DNA of 59,783 nt from Alkalilacustris brevis (GTDB lineage Bacteria > Pseudomonadota > Alphaproteobacteria > Rhodobacterales > Rhodobacteraceae): the NCBI RefSeq assembly GCF_003350345.1, contig NZ_QNVJ01000010.1:1-59783 (forward strand), read 5' to 3'. The position numbers were made by a program, and so were the translations under genes. This document shows, in pieces, positions 44,552-53,638 of the stretch (position 1 is its first letter; the number at the start of each line of letters is the position of its first letter). The notes below the pieces were generated by a model, which searched no databases, was not told the origin of the DNA, and worked only from the letters and a program-made list of their open reading frames with translations.

Positions 44552-44581
44552 TCAACAAATCATATTCATTAAAACGAATAT
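44538..44581 (+). promoter_or_regulatory. Sigma-70-type promoter with inverted repeat
   Basis: TTGACA (44538-44543), 17 bp, then CATATT (44561-44566). An inverted repeat ATATTC (44562-44567) / GAATAT (44576-44581) overlaps the -10, a likely operator position. It drives the membrane-protein gene at 44599. It overlaps the putative first codons of the divergent kinase. Confidence 0.6.
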
Positions 44582-44598
44582 CAAGTGAGGAGCGAACC

Positions 44599-45819
44599 AT
44601 GCACCCTGTGACGAACACTCTCGCCCGACCGGCAGACAATTATTCGCCGCTCTACTTCCTGGCGTCGCTTGGCGCCGGTGGTCTGGCGGTGACCTTCTTC
44701 ATGTGGCTGATGTTCTGGGTGCCGCACCCGGGTCAGCCGGTGCCTGTCTTTGAAGACATTGCCGCGGCCTTTGCTGCGGGTGGCCTGGCGATGAAGGGCA
44801 TGATCGCCGCCGCCATGGCAGGGATCGCCACATTCGCCGCCATCGCGATACGCTCGCTGGTCTGGAACCTGCGCGCCTTTGCCTCCTGGAGGCGGAGCGA
44901 GGCCTTCGCGAAATTCAGCCGCACCAACGCGCAATCTCAACTCATGGCGCTGCCGCTGGCGCTGGCGATGATCGTGAATGTCGGCTTTATCCTCGGGCTG
45001 GTTTTCGTGCCCGGGTTGTGGAACGTGGTCGAATACCTGTTTCCGCTGGCAATGGTTGCCTTTCTGGCGATCGCGGTCCTGGCATTCCGGATCATGGGCG
45101 GTTTCATCGGCCGGGTGCTGACCGAAGGGGGCTTCAACTGTGCGGCCAACAACAATTTCGGCCAGATCCTGCCGGCCTTTGCCTTCGCGATGGTCGGGGT
45201 CGGGCTGGCGGCCCCCAGCGCGCTCAGCACGGCGCCGGCGATCGCGGGCATCTCGCTTATGTTGTCGACCTTCTTTCTGGTCACCGCCGCGCTGATCGCG
45301 GTGGTTGCGATGATCCTCGGGCTCCGCGCCATGATGGAAAACGGCGCCAACCCCGAAACCGCGCCCACGCTGATGATCATCGTGCCGCTGGTGACGGTGC
45401 TGGGTATCCTGATGCTGCGCCAGAACCACGGGCTGGGCGAACATTTCGGCCTGATGGCCAACGCGGGTGAGAACCTCAGCCTGCTGACCAAATTCGTCTC
45501 GGTGCAGGTGCTGTTCGGTCTGTTCGGCCTGCTGATCCTGGCGCGCCAGGGCTATGCGAAGCGCTTTATCTTCGGGGACGAGAATTCGCCGGGCTCCTAC
45601 GCGCTGGTCTGCCCCGGTGTCGGCTTTGCGGTGATGCTGCAATTCTGGATCAACAAGGGGCTGGTCGATGCGGGCCTGCTGGCCAAGTTCGGCGCCGGTT
45701 TCTGGGCGCTGACGGCGGTGGCGCTGGTGTCGCAGGCGGCGATGATCTGGCTGGTGCTGCACCTCAACCGGCGTCACTTCGGCGCGCCGAAACAGGCGTC
45801 GGCTGTCCCTGCCGAGTAA
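44599..45819 (+). CDS. Multi-pass membrane protein, TsoY/TehA-like
   Basis: 406 residues with about ten hydrophobic segments. The N-terminal block NYSPLYFLASLGAGGLAVTF resembles the TehA/SLAC1 anion-channel/transporter superfamily. I also recall a related family named TsoY, but assign neither firmly. GGFNCAANNNFGQILPAFA and RQNHGLGEHFGLM are distinctive conserved-looking blocks. No in-frame TGA is present, so no selenocysteine. GTGAGGAG precedes the ATG. It is divergent from the PAS kinase, which may control it, and ends in a terminator. Confidence 0.7.
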   Translation: MHPVTNTLARPADNYSPLYFLASLGAGGLAVTFFMWLMFWVPHPGQPVPVFEDIAAAFAAGGLAMKGMIAAAMAGIATFAAIAIRSLVWNLRAFASWRRSEAFAKFSRTNAQSQLMALPLALAMIVNVGFILGLVFVPGLWNVVEYLFPLAMVAFLAIAVLAFRIMGGFIGRVLTEGGFNCAANNNFGQILPAFAFAMVGVGLAAPSALSTAPAIAGISLMLSTFFLVTAALIAVVAMILGLRAMMENGANPETAPTLMIIVPLVTVLGILMLRQNHGLGEHFGLMANAGENLSLLTKFVSVQVLFGLFGLLILARQGYAKRFIFGDENSPGSYALVCPGVGFAVMLQFWINKGLVDAGLLAKFGAGFWALTAVALVSQAAMIWLVLHLNRRHFGAPKQASAVPAE

Positions 45820-45845
45820 GCTTTGGCCACTGACATGATTCACAA

Positions 45846-45876
45846 GCGGGCGGGCCAGCACAAGCCCGCCCGTTTT
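45846..45876 (+). terminator. Rho-independent terminator
   Basis: CGGGCGGG (45847-45854) pairs with CCCGCCCG (45865-45872), loop of 10 nt, followed by TTTT (45873-45876). It ends the membrane-protein transcript, before the convergent ThDP enzyme gene. Confidence 0.85.
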
Positions 45877-45895
45877 CGTTTGCGGCGGCCTCGGT

Positions 45896-47587
45896 TCAGC
45901 CCTGCGATTGCGCAGCCTCACCCGCCGCACGCGCCTGGGTCAGGGTCTGAGCGGGGCTGAGCGCCTCTGCCTCGAGCATCAGTTCGATCACCGCCGGCAG
46001 GCCCGATGCCAGCGCGCGCTGGAACGCTGCCGGAAAGTCGGCGCTGCGTTCGACCCGCTCGCCATAGCCGCCATAAGCCCGCGCCAGCGCCTTGAAATCG
46101 GGATTGGCCAGCGCCGTGCCGCTGACCCGCCCCGGATAGGTCCGTTCCTGATGCATGCGGATGGTGCCGTACTGGCCATTGTTGCACACGATCACGATCG
46201 GGGCTGCGCCATGCTGAACGGCGGTGGACATCTCGTTGAGAGTCATCTGGAAGCAGCCGTCGCCGTCAATGCAGACAACGGTGCTGGCCGGGCGCTCAAG
46301 CTTGGCGGCGATGGCGGCGGGGAAGCCATAGCCCATGCTGCCCGAGATGGGCGCAAGCTGCCCGGGAAAGCGCCGCGCCTGCATGTAGCGGTGCACCCAT
46401 GCGGCGAAATTGCCCGCGCCATTGGTGATGATGGCATCCTCGGGCAGGTTGTCGCTCAGCCATGTCACGACGCGCTCAAGCTTGACCTTGCCGGGGGTTT
46501 CCTGCGGGGTGATCCAGGCCTCGTAATCTGCACGGGCGGCGCGTCGCCAGTCGGCCCGATCAGGGTGCGCGGGGACGCTGCCATCGGCGGGCAGCGCCGC
46601 ATGGAGGGCTGCGACCAGATCGGGCGCTGGCACCGCGATGCCGGGATCGGGGCGGAACACGCGGCCCAACTCGTCAGGGTCGGGATGCACATGCAGCAGC
46701 CGCGCCTCGCCCGGGCGCGTGGGGTCAAGCAGCCGGTAGCCGCCTGTCGCCGTGTCACCCAGCCGCGCGCCTAACACCAGCAGGCAATCGGCCTCGGCCA
46801 GCCTCCGGCCCAGACGCGGGTTCATGCCCACGCCCAGATCGCCCACATAGTGGCGGTCGTGATTGTCGAACCGGTCCTGCCGCCGGAACGAGGCCGCCAC
46901 CGGCAGATCCATCCGCTCGGCGATGCGGGCAAGCTGTGCGCCTGCCTCGGCTGTCCATTGGCTGCCGCCCACCACCACAAGCGGCCGTTCGGCCTGCGCA
47001 AGCGCCTCCATCACTGCCGCGACCTGCGCCGTAGAGACCTGCTGCGGCGGCACGGTGAGCGGCGGCTGGTCAGGGATATCCACCTTCTCGGCCAGCATGT
47101 CCTCGGGCAGGGCCAGCACCACGGGCCCCGGACGGCCCGATTGCGCCACATGAAAGGCGCGGCTGATGTATTCGGGCAACCGGTCGGTCTGGTCTACTTC
47201 GGCCACCCATTTCGCCAGCGGCCCGAAGAAGGCGCGGTAATCGACCTCCTGAAAGGCCTCGCGGTCGCGGTGACCCCGCGCAATCTGCCCCACGAACATC
47301 ACCAGCGGCGTGGAATCCTGCCGCGCGATGTGAATGCCGGCCGAGGCGTTGGTCGCCCCCGGCCCGCGTGTGACGAACACCACGCCGGGCCGCCCGGTCA
47401 GCTTGCCGGTGGCTTCGGCCATGATCGCCGCGCCGCCTTCGTGGCGGCAGACGATATTGCGGATGCCGCTGTCATGCAGCCCGTCGAGCGCTGCGAGAAA
47501 GCTTTCACCGGGCACCGAAAAGACCCGCTGCACCCCGTGAACAACCAATTGATCGGTCAAGATCTTTCCGCCGTGGCGCAAACTCAT
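45896..47587 (-). CDS. Thiamine-diphosphate-dependent enzyme, acetolactate-synthase-like
   Basis: 563 residues from ATG 47587. ThDP-enzyme blocks: CRHEGGAAIMAEATGKLTG with the cofactor-activating Glu, FVTRGPGATNA, and the ThDP motif IDGDGCFQMTLNEM ... CNNGQYG. Central FAD/domain-fold segments resemble acetolactate synthase, oxalyl-CoA decarboxylase and benzoylformate decarboxylase, so the reaction is not fixed. No small regulatory subunit (ilvH) is adjacent, which argues against the biosynthetic acetolactate synthase. Convergent with the preceding membrane-protein gene. Confidence 0.85.
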   Translation of the reverse strand: MSLRHGGKILTDQLVVHGVQRVFSVPGESFLAALDGLHDSGIRNIVCRHEGGAAIMAEATGKLTGRPGVVFVTRGPGATNASAGIHIARQDSTPLVMFVGQIARGHRDREAFQEVDYRAFFGPLAKWVAEVDQTDRLPEYISRAFHVAQSGRPGPVVLALPEDMLAEKVDIPDQPPLTVPPQQVSTAQVAAVMEALAQAERPLVVVGGSQWTAEAGAQLARIAERMDLPVAASFRRQDRFDNHDRHYVGDLGVGMNPRLGRRLAEADCLLVLGARLGDTATGGYRLLDPTRPGEARLLHVHPDPDELGRVFRPDPGIAVPAPDLVAALHAALPADGSVPAHPDRADWRRAARADYEAWITPQETPGKVKLERVVTWLSDNLPEDAIITNGAGNFAAWVHRYMQARRFPGQLAPISGSMGYGFPAAIAAKLERPASTVVCIDGDGCFQMTLNEMSTAVQHGAAPIVIVCNNGQYGTIRMHQERTYPGRVSGTALANPDFKALARAYGGYGERVERSADFPAAFQRALASGLPAVIELMLEAEALSPAQTLTQARAAGEAAQSQG

Positions 47588-47728
47588 CTGCCCGCCTTTC
47601 CGCTCTGCCTGCAGCCTGACAGCACCCTGCGGCAATCCTTGGCCCGCCGCAAGCGTGGCCAGGGGGCTTGGCCTTGCACGCGATTGCCTTAGGTGAAGGA
47701 GGACATGAAACACCATCAAGGAGCAGAC

Positions 47729-48280
47729 ATGCCAGACCTCACCCTGCTTGGCCTTTGCGGATCGCTGCGCCGCGAGTCGTTCAACCGCAAGCTGATGCGC
47801 GCCGCGGTCGAGAGGTTCGGCCCCGCGACGTTTGTCGATGGCAATCTGCGGCTGCCCCTGCTCGATGTCGATGTCGAGACCGAACAGGGCATCCCGGCCC
47901 AGGTGCAGGAACTGGCCGACCAGATTGCCCGCGCGGATGCGGTGGTGATTGCCTGCCCTGAATACAACAAGGGGCTGTCGGGGGTGATGAAGAACGCGCT
48001 CGATTGGGTTAGCCGGACCAAAGGCAACCCCTGGCGCGACAAGCCGGTGGCCATAATGTCGGCGGCGGCGGGCCGTGCGGGGGGCGAGCGCTCGCAATAT
48101 TCGCTGCGGCTTTGCCTCAACCCGTTCCGACCGCGTGTGCTGCCGGGGCCCGAAGTGCTGGTGGGCAATGCTTCTGAACATTTTGATGCGGAAGGTCGGC
48201 TGACCAACCAGCGGCATCTCGACCAGCTTGACGAGTTGATGGGCGAATTGCGCAAGATCGCCTCTGCCCGCCGCGATTGA
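47729..48280 (+). CDS. NADPH-dependent FMN reductase
   Basis: 183 residues. Flavodoxin-like fold with GLCGSLRRESFNRKLM as the FMN phosphate loop and CPEYNKGLSGVMKNALDWVS as the family signature. It reduces FMN or quinone-like substrates with NADPH, in the manner of ChrR/ArsH-like small reductases. ATG 47729 follows AAGGAGCA. Divergent from the ThDP enzyme gene, 142 bp apart. A CCGGGCG/CGCCCGG hairpin at 48282-48306 follows the stop. Confidence 0.9.
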   Translation: MPDLTLLGLCGSLRRESFNRKLMRAAVERFGPATFVDGNLRLPLLDVDVETEQGIPAQVQELADQIARADAVVIACPEYNKGLSGVMKNALDWVSRTKGNPWRDKPVAIMSAAAGRAGGERSQYSLRLCLNPFRPRVLPGPEVLVGNASEHFDAEGRLTNQRHLDQLDELMGELRKIASARRD

Positions 48281-48281
48281 G

Positions 48282-48306
48282 CCGGGCGGCTGGTGTCAAC
48301 GCCCGG
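48282..48306 (+). terminator. Possible terminator hairpin
   Basis: CCGGGCG (48282-48288) pairs with CGCCCGG (48300-48306) across an 11-nt loop immediately after the FMN reductase stop. Only TTAA follows, so the T-tract is poor and termination is uncertain. Confidence 0.4.
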
Positions 48307-48374
48307 TTAATCGCTGCGGTGTATCCCGATCACCAACGGCGGGTGAACCGGCTGCTGGTTGTGCAGGTGTTGGC

Positions 48375-48746
48375 ATGAAGGCTTTGAAAGGACAGCGCGC
48401 GGCACAGATCGCCAGCCTGGCGGATCTGGCAGGCATGATCGAGGCGGGCAGTCTGGCCCGTCTGAGCGCCGTGTCGGAAGAGCGTCTGGCAACACTGGGC
48501 GCGCTGGGGCGGCTGCAGGCCGACACATCCGCTGCGCAAGATGTTGGTGGGCTGGGTGATCTGTGCATCCTTGCGCGCCATCAGCAATGGCGGCAGCACC
48601 GCCGCGCCGCGCTCAACATCCGGCTGGCTGCGCAAACCGCCGCGTGGCAGGACAAACGCCAGAAGGCCGCGCGCGACGTTGCGCGGGCCGATGTCGCCCG
48701 CCGGCTTGCCGCAAAGGCCATGCGCGAGCGTCCGCGCCGGGGCTGA
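48375..48746 (+). CDS. Small Arg/Ala-rich helical protein, function unknown
   Basis: 123 residues, almost wholly helical, with heptad-like Leu/Ala spacing (MIEAGSLARLSAVSEERLATL) and a very basic C-terminus (KAMRERPRRG). GCAGGTG lies before ATG 48375. It resembles short coiled-coil proteins of the FliJ/YscO type in character only; no family is recognised and no flagellar or secretion genes are nearby. Confidence 0.6.
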   Translation: MKALKGQRAAQIASLADLAGMIEAGSLARLSAVSEERLATLGALGRLQADTSAAQDVGGLGDLCILARHQQWRQHRRAALNIRLAAQTAAWQDKRQKAARDVARADVARRLAAKAMRERPRRG

Positions 48747-48921
48747 AACGAGCGCCGCGCGTGGCCTCGACGCATCGGCGCCGTGCCTGGCCTGACAAAC
48801 TCATGCCCCATTCTTTTCATAGAACCGCCCCTGACAGATACCGGAAAGGCCACCGTCTGGCCTAGGCGTCGCCGCTTTTTGGTGTAAGTTTCGCATCAAC
48901 GAGCAGTGGGTGGAGGCCCCG

Positions 48922-50040
48922 ATGGACCTTAAGCGAAAGATCGCGATGCTGGCGACGACCGTGGCCCTGGCGGCTTTGACCGGCCATGTCATGCAGCGTG
49001 CCACCGGCGAGGATCACCCGGCCAACACCCTGCGCGCCGCCGCGCCGGAGCCTGCGATGGCCCCCGTGCGCCAAGAAATCGCAAGCGGCGTTCCTGCTGT
49101 CCCACAGTTGCTGTCAGGCCCGGCGGAGATTTCCGAAGCTGCCCCGGCAAACCTTGCCTTTGACGCCGCGCCGGGCGCCGCACCCGCTGCGCCCGAGCCG
49201 CCGTTGCTTGCCCTTTCCATGGCGCCTGATACCCCGCCTGATGCCCTGCCCGAGCTGTTCCCGGCAATGCCGCGCATGGCGCTGGCGCGCGTCAATGGCG
49301 CGTATGCAGGCCAGGATGAGGCCATCGTGCTGGCCGAAGCCCCCGCGCAGGCGGATGATTCCTGCACGCCGGAGCTTGTGCTCGCCGTTGCGCCGGGTGC
49401 GATGATGGATCTGGCTTTCGATGCCCCCTGCCACCCTGGTGCAAGGGTTCTGCTGCGGCATGAAGGGTTGGCCTTCACGGTTCACACCTCGGAAACGGGC
49501 GCGCTGGATCTGTCGGTTCCAGCGATGGCGCAGGAGGCTTCGGTCACGCTTGCGATCCGGGGTGGCCCCAGCGCCGAGGCCGAGATCCGGGTTCCCGAAC
49601 TGGCCGGTTTCGAGCGTGTTGCCGTGCAGTGGCAGGGCGAGGATTCGTTTCAGCTTCACGCGTATGAGTTCGGCGCAAGGTTTGGCGAGGAGGGGCATGT
49701 CTCGGCCCGCGCGCCGGGCGCCATCGAGGATGCACTTGAGGGAGCGGGCGGATTTCTGCTGCGTCTGGGCGATGGCCGTGGCGACTGGCCCCTGCTGGCC
49801 GAGGTTTACAGCTTTCCCGTCGAACAGGCCGGGCGTGAAGGCGTCGTGCGCTTTGACGTGGAGGCTGCGGTCACCCAACGAACCTGCGGGCGTGACATGC
49901 TGGGCGAGGCATTGCATATGCGCCCCGGCGCGCCAACCGAAGTGATCGAGATCACCCTGGCGATGCCCGAATGCGATACCCCCGACGGGTTTCTTGTGTT
50001 GAACAATCTGCTTCCAGACATGAGAATCGCGCAGAACTGA
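48922..50040 (+). CDS. Membrane-anchored or exported protein, function unknown
   Basis: 372 residues from ATG 48922 (GGAGG upstream). A GTG at 48910 is an alternative start. A signal-anchor (KIAMLATTVALAALTGHVM) is followed by a Pro/Ala-rich linker (about 40-120), then a beta-rich domain starting near DDSCTPELVLAVAPGAMMDL. Four cysteines (DDSCTPE, DAPCHPG, RTCGRD, MPECDT) could form periplasmic disulfides. It lies 21 bp before the PstS-OmpA fusion gene and is probably co-transcribed, so an envelope role is inferred. Confidence 0.75.
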   Translation: MDLKRKIAMLATTVALAALTGHVMQRATGEDHPANTLRAAAPEPAMAPVRQEIASGVPAVPQLLSGPAEISEAAPANLAFDAAPGAAPAAPEPPLLALSMAPDTPPDALPELFPAMPRMALARVNGAYAGQDEAIVLAEAPAQADDSCTPELVLAVAPGAMMDLAFDAPCHPGARVLLRHEGLAFTVHTSETGALDLSVPAMAQEASVTLAIRGGPSAEAEIRVPELAGFERVAVQWQGEDSFQLHAYEFGARFGEEGHVSARAPGAIEDALEGAGGFLLRLGDGRGDWPLLAEVYSFPVEQAGREGVVRFDVEAAVTQRTCGRDMLGEALHMRPGAPTEVIEITLAMPECDTPDGFLVLNNLLPDMRIAQN

Positions 50041-50061
50041 CCTATTTGGCGCGAAGGTTTC

Positions 50062-51585
50062 ATGTTCCGAGCATTCTCCGCCGCAGGGGCCATCCTTGCC
50101 GCGCTTCTTTCCCTGTCATGGGGCGCTCCGGCGCGGGCGCAGGATGTGACGCTGACCTCGCATGATGGCGGGGTCGAACTGAGCGGCACCCTGCGGTCCT
50201 ATGACGGGGAATTCTATCAGATTGAGACCGATTACGGGCTTCTTACCCTGGCGGCCGAAGGCGTTGCCTGCGCCGGGCCGGGCTGCCCTGACCTGACCGC
50301 CCATGTCGCGGCGCTCGTCATTTCCGGGTCGGCGACAGCCGGGCGGCGGCTTCTTCCGGCGCTGATTGCCGATTTCGCCGGGGCGCGGGGTCTTGTGCTG
50401 CATGTCGCCGACGATACACGGGCGATGCGCCACTTCACCCTTGCAGATGCCGAAACGCACCAGCCGGTCATGCGCATCGGATTGCGGTTGAGCACCAGCG
50501 ATGCGGGCCTGATCGAGCTGCTCGACGGCAGCGCCGACCTTGCGCTTTCGCTCAACGAGTTGCGCGACCCGGCAGTGCATGGCCGCGTCGTGGCTCTTGA
50601 TGCCTTTCTGCCCATTGTCGGGCGTGGAAACCCGCTGGAACGAATCACCACAACCGACCTTGCCGCCATTTACGCGGGCGAGATCGACAACTGGTCTGCG
50701 CTGGGCTGGATGGAGGCCCCGATCACCCTGCATGTGCGTGATGCCGGCTCGGGGGTTCAGCAGGCCCTCGAGACGCAGCTTCTGGCGTCACGCGAGTTGC
50801 CGCTGGCCTCCGGCGTGGTGCGGCATGACGACGATGCCGGGTTGCTGCGTGCGCTGCGGCGCGATCCCTTCGCGCTGGGCGTGATGCTCTGGTCGCGCGG
50901 GCTGGCGGAGGAGGCGCTCACCCTCACCGGTCGTTGCGGGCTGGAGCTGCCGGCCAGTCCCCTGGCCATCAAGACCGAAGATTATCCGCTGACCTTGCCG
51001 GTGCTGCTTTATGCCCGCACCGGGCGCCAGCCGCTGCAGGTGCGGCGCTTTCTGGCGCATGTGGCGGGGCCGTCGGGCCAGATGGCCGCGCGCAGCATCG
51101 GCTTTGTCGATCAACTGCCCCAGAGGCAGGGCCTTGATGCCCAGGGCCGGCGGCTGGCCAACGCGGTTCTGGCCGCCGAAGGGAGCGAGGGTCTGGCCGA
51201 ATTGCAGCGTCTCCTGCGAGTGATGGAAAAGGCCGAGCGGCTGTCGCTCAGCTTTCGTTTCGAAAGCGGCACCTCGACGCCCGATGTCCAGTCGCGCGCC
51301 TATATCGAGACGCTGGCCCGCGACATCGAAGCCGGGCTTTATGACGGGCGCGAACTGGTCTTTGCGGGGTTCACGGATGGCGAAGGTCCGCTGGATGTGA
51401 ATCTGCGTCTTTCGCGCGCGCGGGCCGAGGCAATCCGCGATGCCGTGTCCCGGGCCGCGCCGCTGCGTGCCGAGAACGCCGTGACGCTGACAGCCGAAGG
51501 TTTCGGCCCCGCCCTGCCGCTGGCCTGCGATGACAATGAATGGGGCAGTCGTGTAAACCGTCGCGTGGAAGTCTGGCTCAGGTGA
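50062..51585 (+). CDS. PstS-like substrate-binding domain fused to OmpA C-terminal domain
   Basis: 507 residues. The signal peptide is cleaved near GAPARAQD. Residues about 80-350 resemble phosphate-binding (PstS-type) proteins: TTTDLAAIYAGEIDNWSALG, VRDAGSGVQQALE and GVMLWSRG. Residues about 385-507 form an OmpA peptidoglycan-binding domain: SFRFESGTSTPDVQS, VFAGFTDGEGP, LSRARAEAI and NRRVEVWLR. It is likely a periplasmic protein attached to peptidoglycan; whether it binds phosphate is unknown. It follows the exported-protein gene in the same operon. Confidence 0.85.
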   Translation: MFRAFSAAGAILAALLSLSWGAPARAQDVTLTSHDGGVELSGTLRSYDGEFYQIETDYGLLTLAAEGVACAGPGCPDLTAHVAALVISGSATAGRRLLPALIADFAGARGLVLHVADDTRAMRHFTLADAETHQPVMRIGLRLSTSDAGLIELLDGSADLALSLNELRDPAVHGRVVALDAFLPIVGRGNPLERITTTDLAAIYAGEIDNWSALGWMEAPITLHVRDAGSGVQQALETQLLASRELPLASGVVRHDDDAGLLRALRRDPFALGVMLWSRGLAEEALTLTGRCGLELPASPLAIKTEDYPLTLPVLLYARTGRQPLQVRRFLAHVAGPSGQMAARSIGFVDQLPQRQGLDAQGRRLANAVLAAEGSEGLAELQRLLRVMEKAERLSLSFRFESGTSTPDVQSRAYIETLARDIEAGLYDGRELVFAGFTDGEGPLDVNLRLSRARAEAIRDAVSRAAPLRAENAVTLTAEGFGPALPLACDDNEWGSRVNRRVEVWLR

Positions 51586-51673
51586 CGGGGGTGTGGCGGA
51601 TCTGGCCGTATTCGCTTCGCAACACCTGCGTGCCCCATTGACCAGCCCCTGAAACCCCATCATATCCGTGCGC

Positions 51674-53473
51674 ATGACCGAACTCGCATATATCCGCAAT
51701 TTCTCGATCGTGGCGCATATCGACCACGGGAAATCCACTCTTGCCGACCGGCTGATCCAGCTGACCGGCACCGTGGCCGAACGCGACATGAAAGAGCAGA
51801 TGCTCGACGCGATGGATATCGAGCGCGAGCGCGGCATCACCATCAAGGCCAACACCGTGCGGATCGAATACCCCGCCAAGGATGGCCACACCTATATCCT
51901 CAACCTGATCGACACGCCGGGGCATGTGGACTTCGCCTATGAGGTCAGTCGCTCCATGCGCGCGGTCGAGGGATCGCTCTTGGTGGTCGATGCCTCCCAG
52001 GGGGTCGAGGCGCAGACACTCGCCAATGTTTACACCGCCATCGAGGCCGATCACGAGATCGTGCCGGTCCTCAACAAGATCGACCTGCCCGCCGCCGAGC
52101 CCGAGCGTGTGAAGGAACAGATCGAGGATGTGATCGGCATCGACGCGTCTGAGGCCATCGAGATCAGCGCCAAATCGGGCCTGGGCATCCCCGAGGTGCT
52201 GGAGGCCATCGTCACCCGCCTGCCCGCGCCCCAGGGCAACCGCGACGCGCCGCTCAAGGCGATGCTGGTCGACAGTTGGTATGACCCCTATCTGGGCGTG
52301 GTCGTCCTGATCCGGGTGATGGACGGGGTGATCCGCAAGGGCGACCGCATCCACATGATGCAGACCGGCGCGACCCATGGGGTGGACAAGCTGGCGGTGC
52401 TCAAGCCCGCCATGGTCGATATCCCGGAGCTGGGGCCGGGCGAGATCGGCATTTTCACCGGGTCGATCAAACAGGTGCGCGATACGCGGGTGGGCGACAC
52501 GATCACCCATGAAAAGAAGCGTTGCGAAAAGCCGCTGCCGGGGTTCAAGCCCTCGATCCCTGTGGTGTTTTGCGGCCTGTTCCCCATCGACGCCAATGAT
52601 TTCGAGGATCTGCGCGAAGCGATCGAAAAGCTCGCGCTCAACGATGCCTCCTTCACCTACGAGATGGAAACCTCGGCGGCGCTGGGCTTCGGGTTTCGCT
52701 GCGGGTTCCTCGGGCTTCTGCACCTGGAGGTCGTGCGCGACCGGCTGGAGCGCGAATACGGCATCGAGCTGATCACCACCGCGCCCAGCGTCGTCTACAA
52801 GGTGCATATGCGCGACGGCACGGTGATGGACCTGCACAACCCCGCCGACATGCCCGACCTGACCCATGTTGACCATATCGAAGAGCCGCGCATCAAGGCC
52901 ACGATCCTGGTGCCCGATGATTACCTTGGCGACGTGCTCAAGCTGTGCCAGGAACGCCGCGGCATCCAGCAGGAACTCACCTATGTCGGCAGCCGGGCGA
53001 TGGTGGTTTATGACCTGCCCTTGAACGAGGTGGTGTTCGACTTCTATGACCGGCTGAAATCCATCACCAAGGGCTATGCAAGCTTCGACTACGAGATCAC
53101 CGGCTACCGCGAGGACAACCTAGTCAAGATGAGCGTCCTGGTGAATGATGAGCCGGTGGATGCCCTGTCGATGATGGTGCATCGCGACCGGGCCGAGGGG
53201 CGCGGCCGCATGATGTGCGAAAAGCTCAAGGAGCTGATCCCCCGCCACATGTTCAAGATCCCGATCCAGGCGGCCATAGGCGGGCGCGTGATCGCGCGCG
53301 AGACGCTTTCGGCCATGCGCAAGGACGTGACCGCCAAATGCTATGGCGGCGACGTGACCCGCAAGAAGAAGCTGCTGGAAAAGCAGAAGGCCGGCAAGAA
53401 GAAGATGCGCCAGTTCGGCAAGGTGGAAATTCCGCAGCAGGCGTTTATCAATGCGCTGAAGATGGACGGGTGA
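51674..53473 (+). CDS. lepA: Elongation factor 4 (LepA)
   Basis: 599 residues from ATG 51674, the normal LepA length. GTPase motifs [14 protein letters not shown] (G1), [10 protein letters not shown] (G2), [12 protein letters not shown] (G3) and NKIDLP (G4). The LepA-specific C-terminal block [15 protein letters not shown] is present. It acts on ribosomes to help translation under stress. A GTG at 51668 precedes but lacks conserved residues. Strong hairpins follow the gene. Confidence 0.97.
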   Translation: MTELAYIRNFSIVAHIDHGKSTLADRLIQLTGTVAERDMKEQMLDAMDIERERGITIKANTVRIEYPAKDGHTYILNLIDTPGHVDFAYEVSRSMRAVEGSLLVVDASQGVEAQTLANVYTAIEADHEIVPVLNKIDLPAAEPERVKEQIEDVIGIDASEAIEISAKSGLGIPEVLEAIVTRLPAPQGNRDAPLKAMLVDSWYDPYLGVVVLIRVMDGVIRKGDRIHMMQTGATHGVDKLAVLKPAMVDIPELGPGEIGIFTGSIKQVRDTRVGDTITHEKKRCEKPLPGFKPSIPVVFCGLFPIDANDFEDLREAIEKLALNDASFTYEMETSAALGFGFRCGFLGLLHLEVVRDRLEREYGIELITTAPSVVYKVHMRDGTVMDLHNPADMPDLTHVDHIEEPRIKATILVPDDYLGDVLKLCQERRGIQQELTYVGSRAMVVYDLPLNEVVFDFYDRLKSITKGYASFDYEITGYREDNLVKMSVLVNDEPVDALSMMVHRDRAEGRGRMMCEKLKELIPRHMFKIPIQAAIGGRVIARETLSAMRKDVTAKCYGGDVTRKKKLLEKQKAGKKKMRQFGKVEIPQQAFINALKMDG

Positions 53474-53483
53474 GTTGCGGTTC

Positions 53484-53557
53484 TGCTGATTGCAGGAAGC
53501 GAAGGGTCGGCGCTGCAATCAGCATAAGCGGCCCGCCGGCCAGCGGGAGCAGGCCGC
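53484..53557. terminator. Structured region between convergent lepA and glycosyltransferase genes
   Basis: A 12-bp perfect stem TGCTGATTGCAG / CTGCAATCAGCA (53484-53495 with 53513-53524, 17-nt loop) is followed by nested GC stems: GCGGCC/GGCCGC at 53529-53557 and CCCGC/GCGGG inside it. No T-tract follows. It may form bidirectional transcript ends for two convergent genes. Confidence 0.5.
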
Positions 53558-53638
53558 CACCATTCAATGGGGAGTGAAGATCTTGCTTGCCCGTTCAGTA
53601 TCGAAAGCGGGGCAATAGCGTCGGCCTCGTGGCACGAG

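Noticed and set aside
44599-45819. Possible selenocysteine in the TsoY-like protein
   Set aside because: The frame is open without any internal TGA, so no recoding is required.
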